A DNA stretch of 64,000 nt, taken from NCBI GenBank assembly GCA_016215605.1, contig JACRJB010000067.1:1-64000 (forward strand). The letters run 5' to 3'. A model generated the notes under the pieces. The model had not been told where the DNA came from. It was given only the letters and a program-made list of their open reading frames with translations, and made no database searches. Numbering within the stretch: position 1 is the stretch's first letter; each line of letters starts with the position of its first letter. This document shows, piece after piece, positions 63,700-64,000 of this stretch. Made by a program: the position numbers and the translations under genes. Source of the stretch: Rhodopseudomonas palustris (GTDB taxonomy: Bacteria > Pseudomonadota > Alphaproteobacteria > Rhizobiales > Xanthobacteraceae).

Positions 63700-64000
63700 C
63701 TAGGCGGTGACGGGCACCGCCAGCTCCTGGCGCCGCGGCGGACGGACGTTCATCAGCATCTGCGCGGTGCCGGCGATCAGGCCGATCAGAACCGCGGCCT
63801 GCCAGGCGCGATCGTAGCTGCCGAGATGATCGTAGATCATGCCGCCGCCCCAGGCGCCGATGAACGAACCGACCTGGTGACTGAGGAAGGCGATGCCGGT
63901 CAGCGTCGCCATGTAGCGCAGCCCGAACAGCTGCGCGACCAGGCCGTTGACCAGCGGGATCACGCCGAGCCACAGCGCGCCCATCACCGCGGCGAACACC
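63700..64000 (-). CDS. MFS transporter, C-terminal part (cut by window end)
   Basis: About 100 residues at the C-terminus of a membrane protein that continues beyond the window. Three TM-like segments are visible (AAVMGALWLGVIPLVNGLVAQLF, LTGIAFLSHQVGSFIGAWGGGMIYD, WQAAVLIGLIAGTAQMLM). The GS-F-x-G-A-x-x-G-G-x-x-Y-D pattern is typical of helix 11 of MFS transporters. The stop is at 63700-63702. Substrate unknown. Confidence 0.8.
   Translation of the reverse strand, partial: VFAAVMGALWLGVIPLVNGLVAQLFGLRYMATLTGIAFLSHQVGSFIGAWGGGMIYDHLGSYDRAWQAAVLIGLIAGTAQMLMNVRPPRRQELAVPVTA

Overview
This 64 kb window is high-GC chromosomal DNA from an alphaproteobacterium, most likely Rhodopseudomonas (R. palustris group) or a close Bradyrhizobiaceae relative. 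The evidence is a hopanoid C-2 methylase (hpnP) beside a second hopanoid-type RND permease, promoters of the EcfG general-stress sigma type, a PioC-like HiPIP, many aromatic and fatty acyl-CoA genes, and several families of palindromic intergenic repeats. No rRNA, tRNA, CRISPR, insertion sequence or prophage was seen.

Layout. 1-1.4 kb: two small secreted proteins. 1.4-10.3 kb (minus strand): a Cache-domain secreted protein, a chemoreceptor, eutB, hpnP, eutC and an RND/MMPL permease, so the cobalamin-dependent hpnP lies between the two subunits of the cobalamin-dependent ethanolamine ammonia-lyase. 10.5-17.2 kb (minus): two transglutaminase-like proteins flanking a circularly permuted ATP-grasp/alpha-E fusion, a widespread but poorly understood peptide-ligase type cluster. 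17.5-21.2 kb (minus): altronate/galactarate dehydratase-like, HpcH/HpaI aldolase and Ldh2-type dehydrogenase. 21.3-28.6 kb: homoprotocatechuate catabolism, with hpaR divergent from hpaH, hpaF, hpaE, hpaD, a FAH-family protein and a ThDP enzyme.

28.8-36.3 kb: mixed genes (MFS, LysR/AlkB pair, PPOX-type flavoprotein, YkgJ, phasin, DUF3307, a stand-alone domain resembling the C-terminus of indolepyruvate oxidoreductase beta, and a membrane cyclic-nucleotide-binding protein). 36.5-50.6 kb: an acyl-CoA catabolic island (crotonases, three acyl-CoA dehydrogenases including a tandem paralogous pair, feruloyl-CoA-synthase-like ligase, SDR, TetR regulator, thiolase, second acyl-CoA ligase). It contains a 0.6 kb gene-free block made of degenerate copies of a translation-leader-like sequence.

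50.8-54.8 kb: a TolA/TonB-like protein, then a minus-strand cluster of a Tat-exported HiPIP, a signal-peptide protein with one CXXCH heme motif followed by a long beta-barrel-like region, and a small outer-membrane beta-barrel. Together these look like an outer-membrane electron conduit (Cyc2/Pio-like by analogy), and this is the most interesting system in the window. 55.2-64 kb: amidase, zinc alcohol dehydrogenase, AidB-like acyl-CoA dehydrogenase, GNAT, DUF1127, LysR/CinA pair, CrcB, SodB under a textbook EcfG-type promoter, and an MFS protein cut by the window end.

Functional assignments rest on reading motifs and on memory of protein families. No database search was run.
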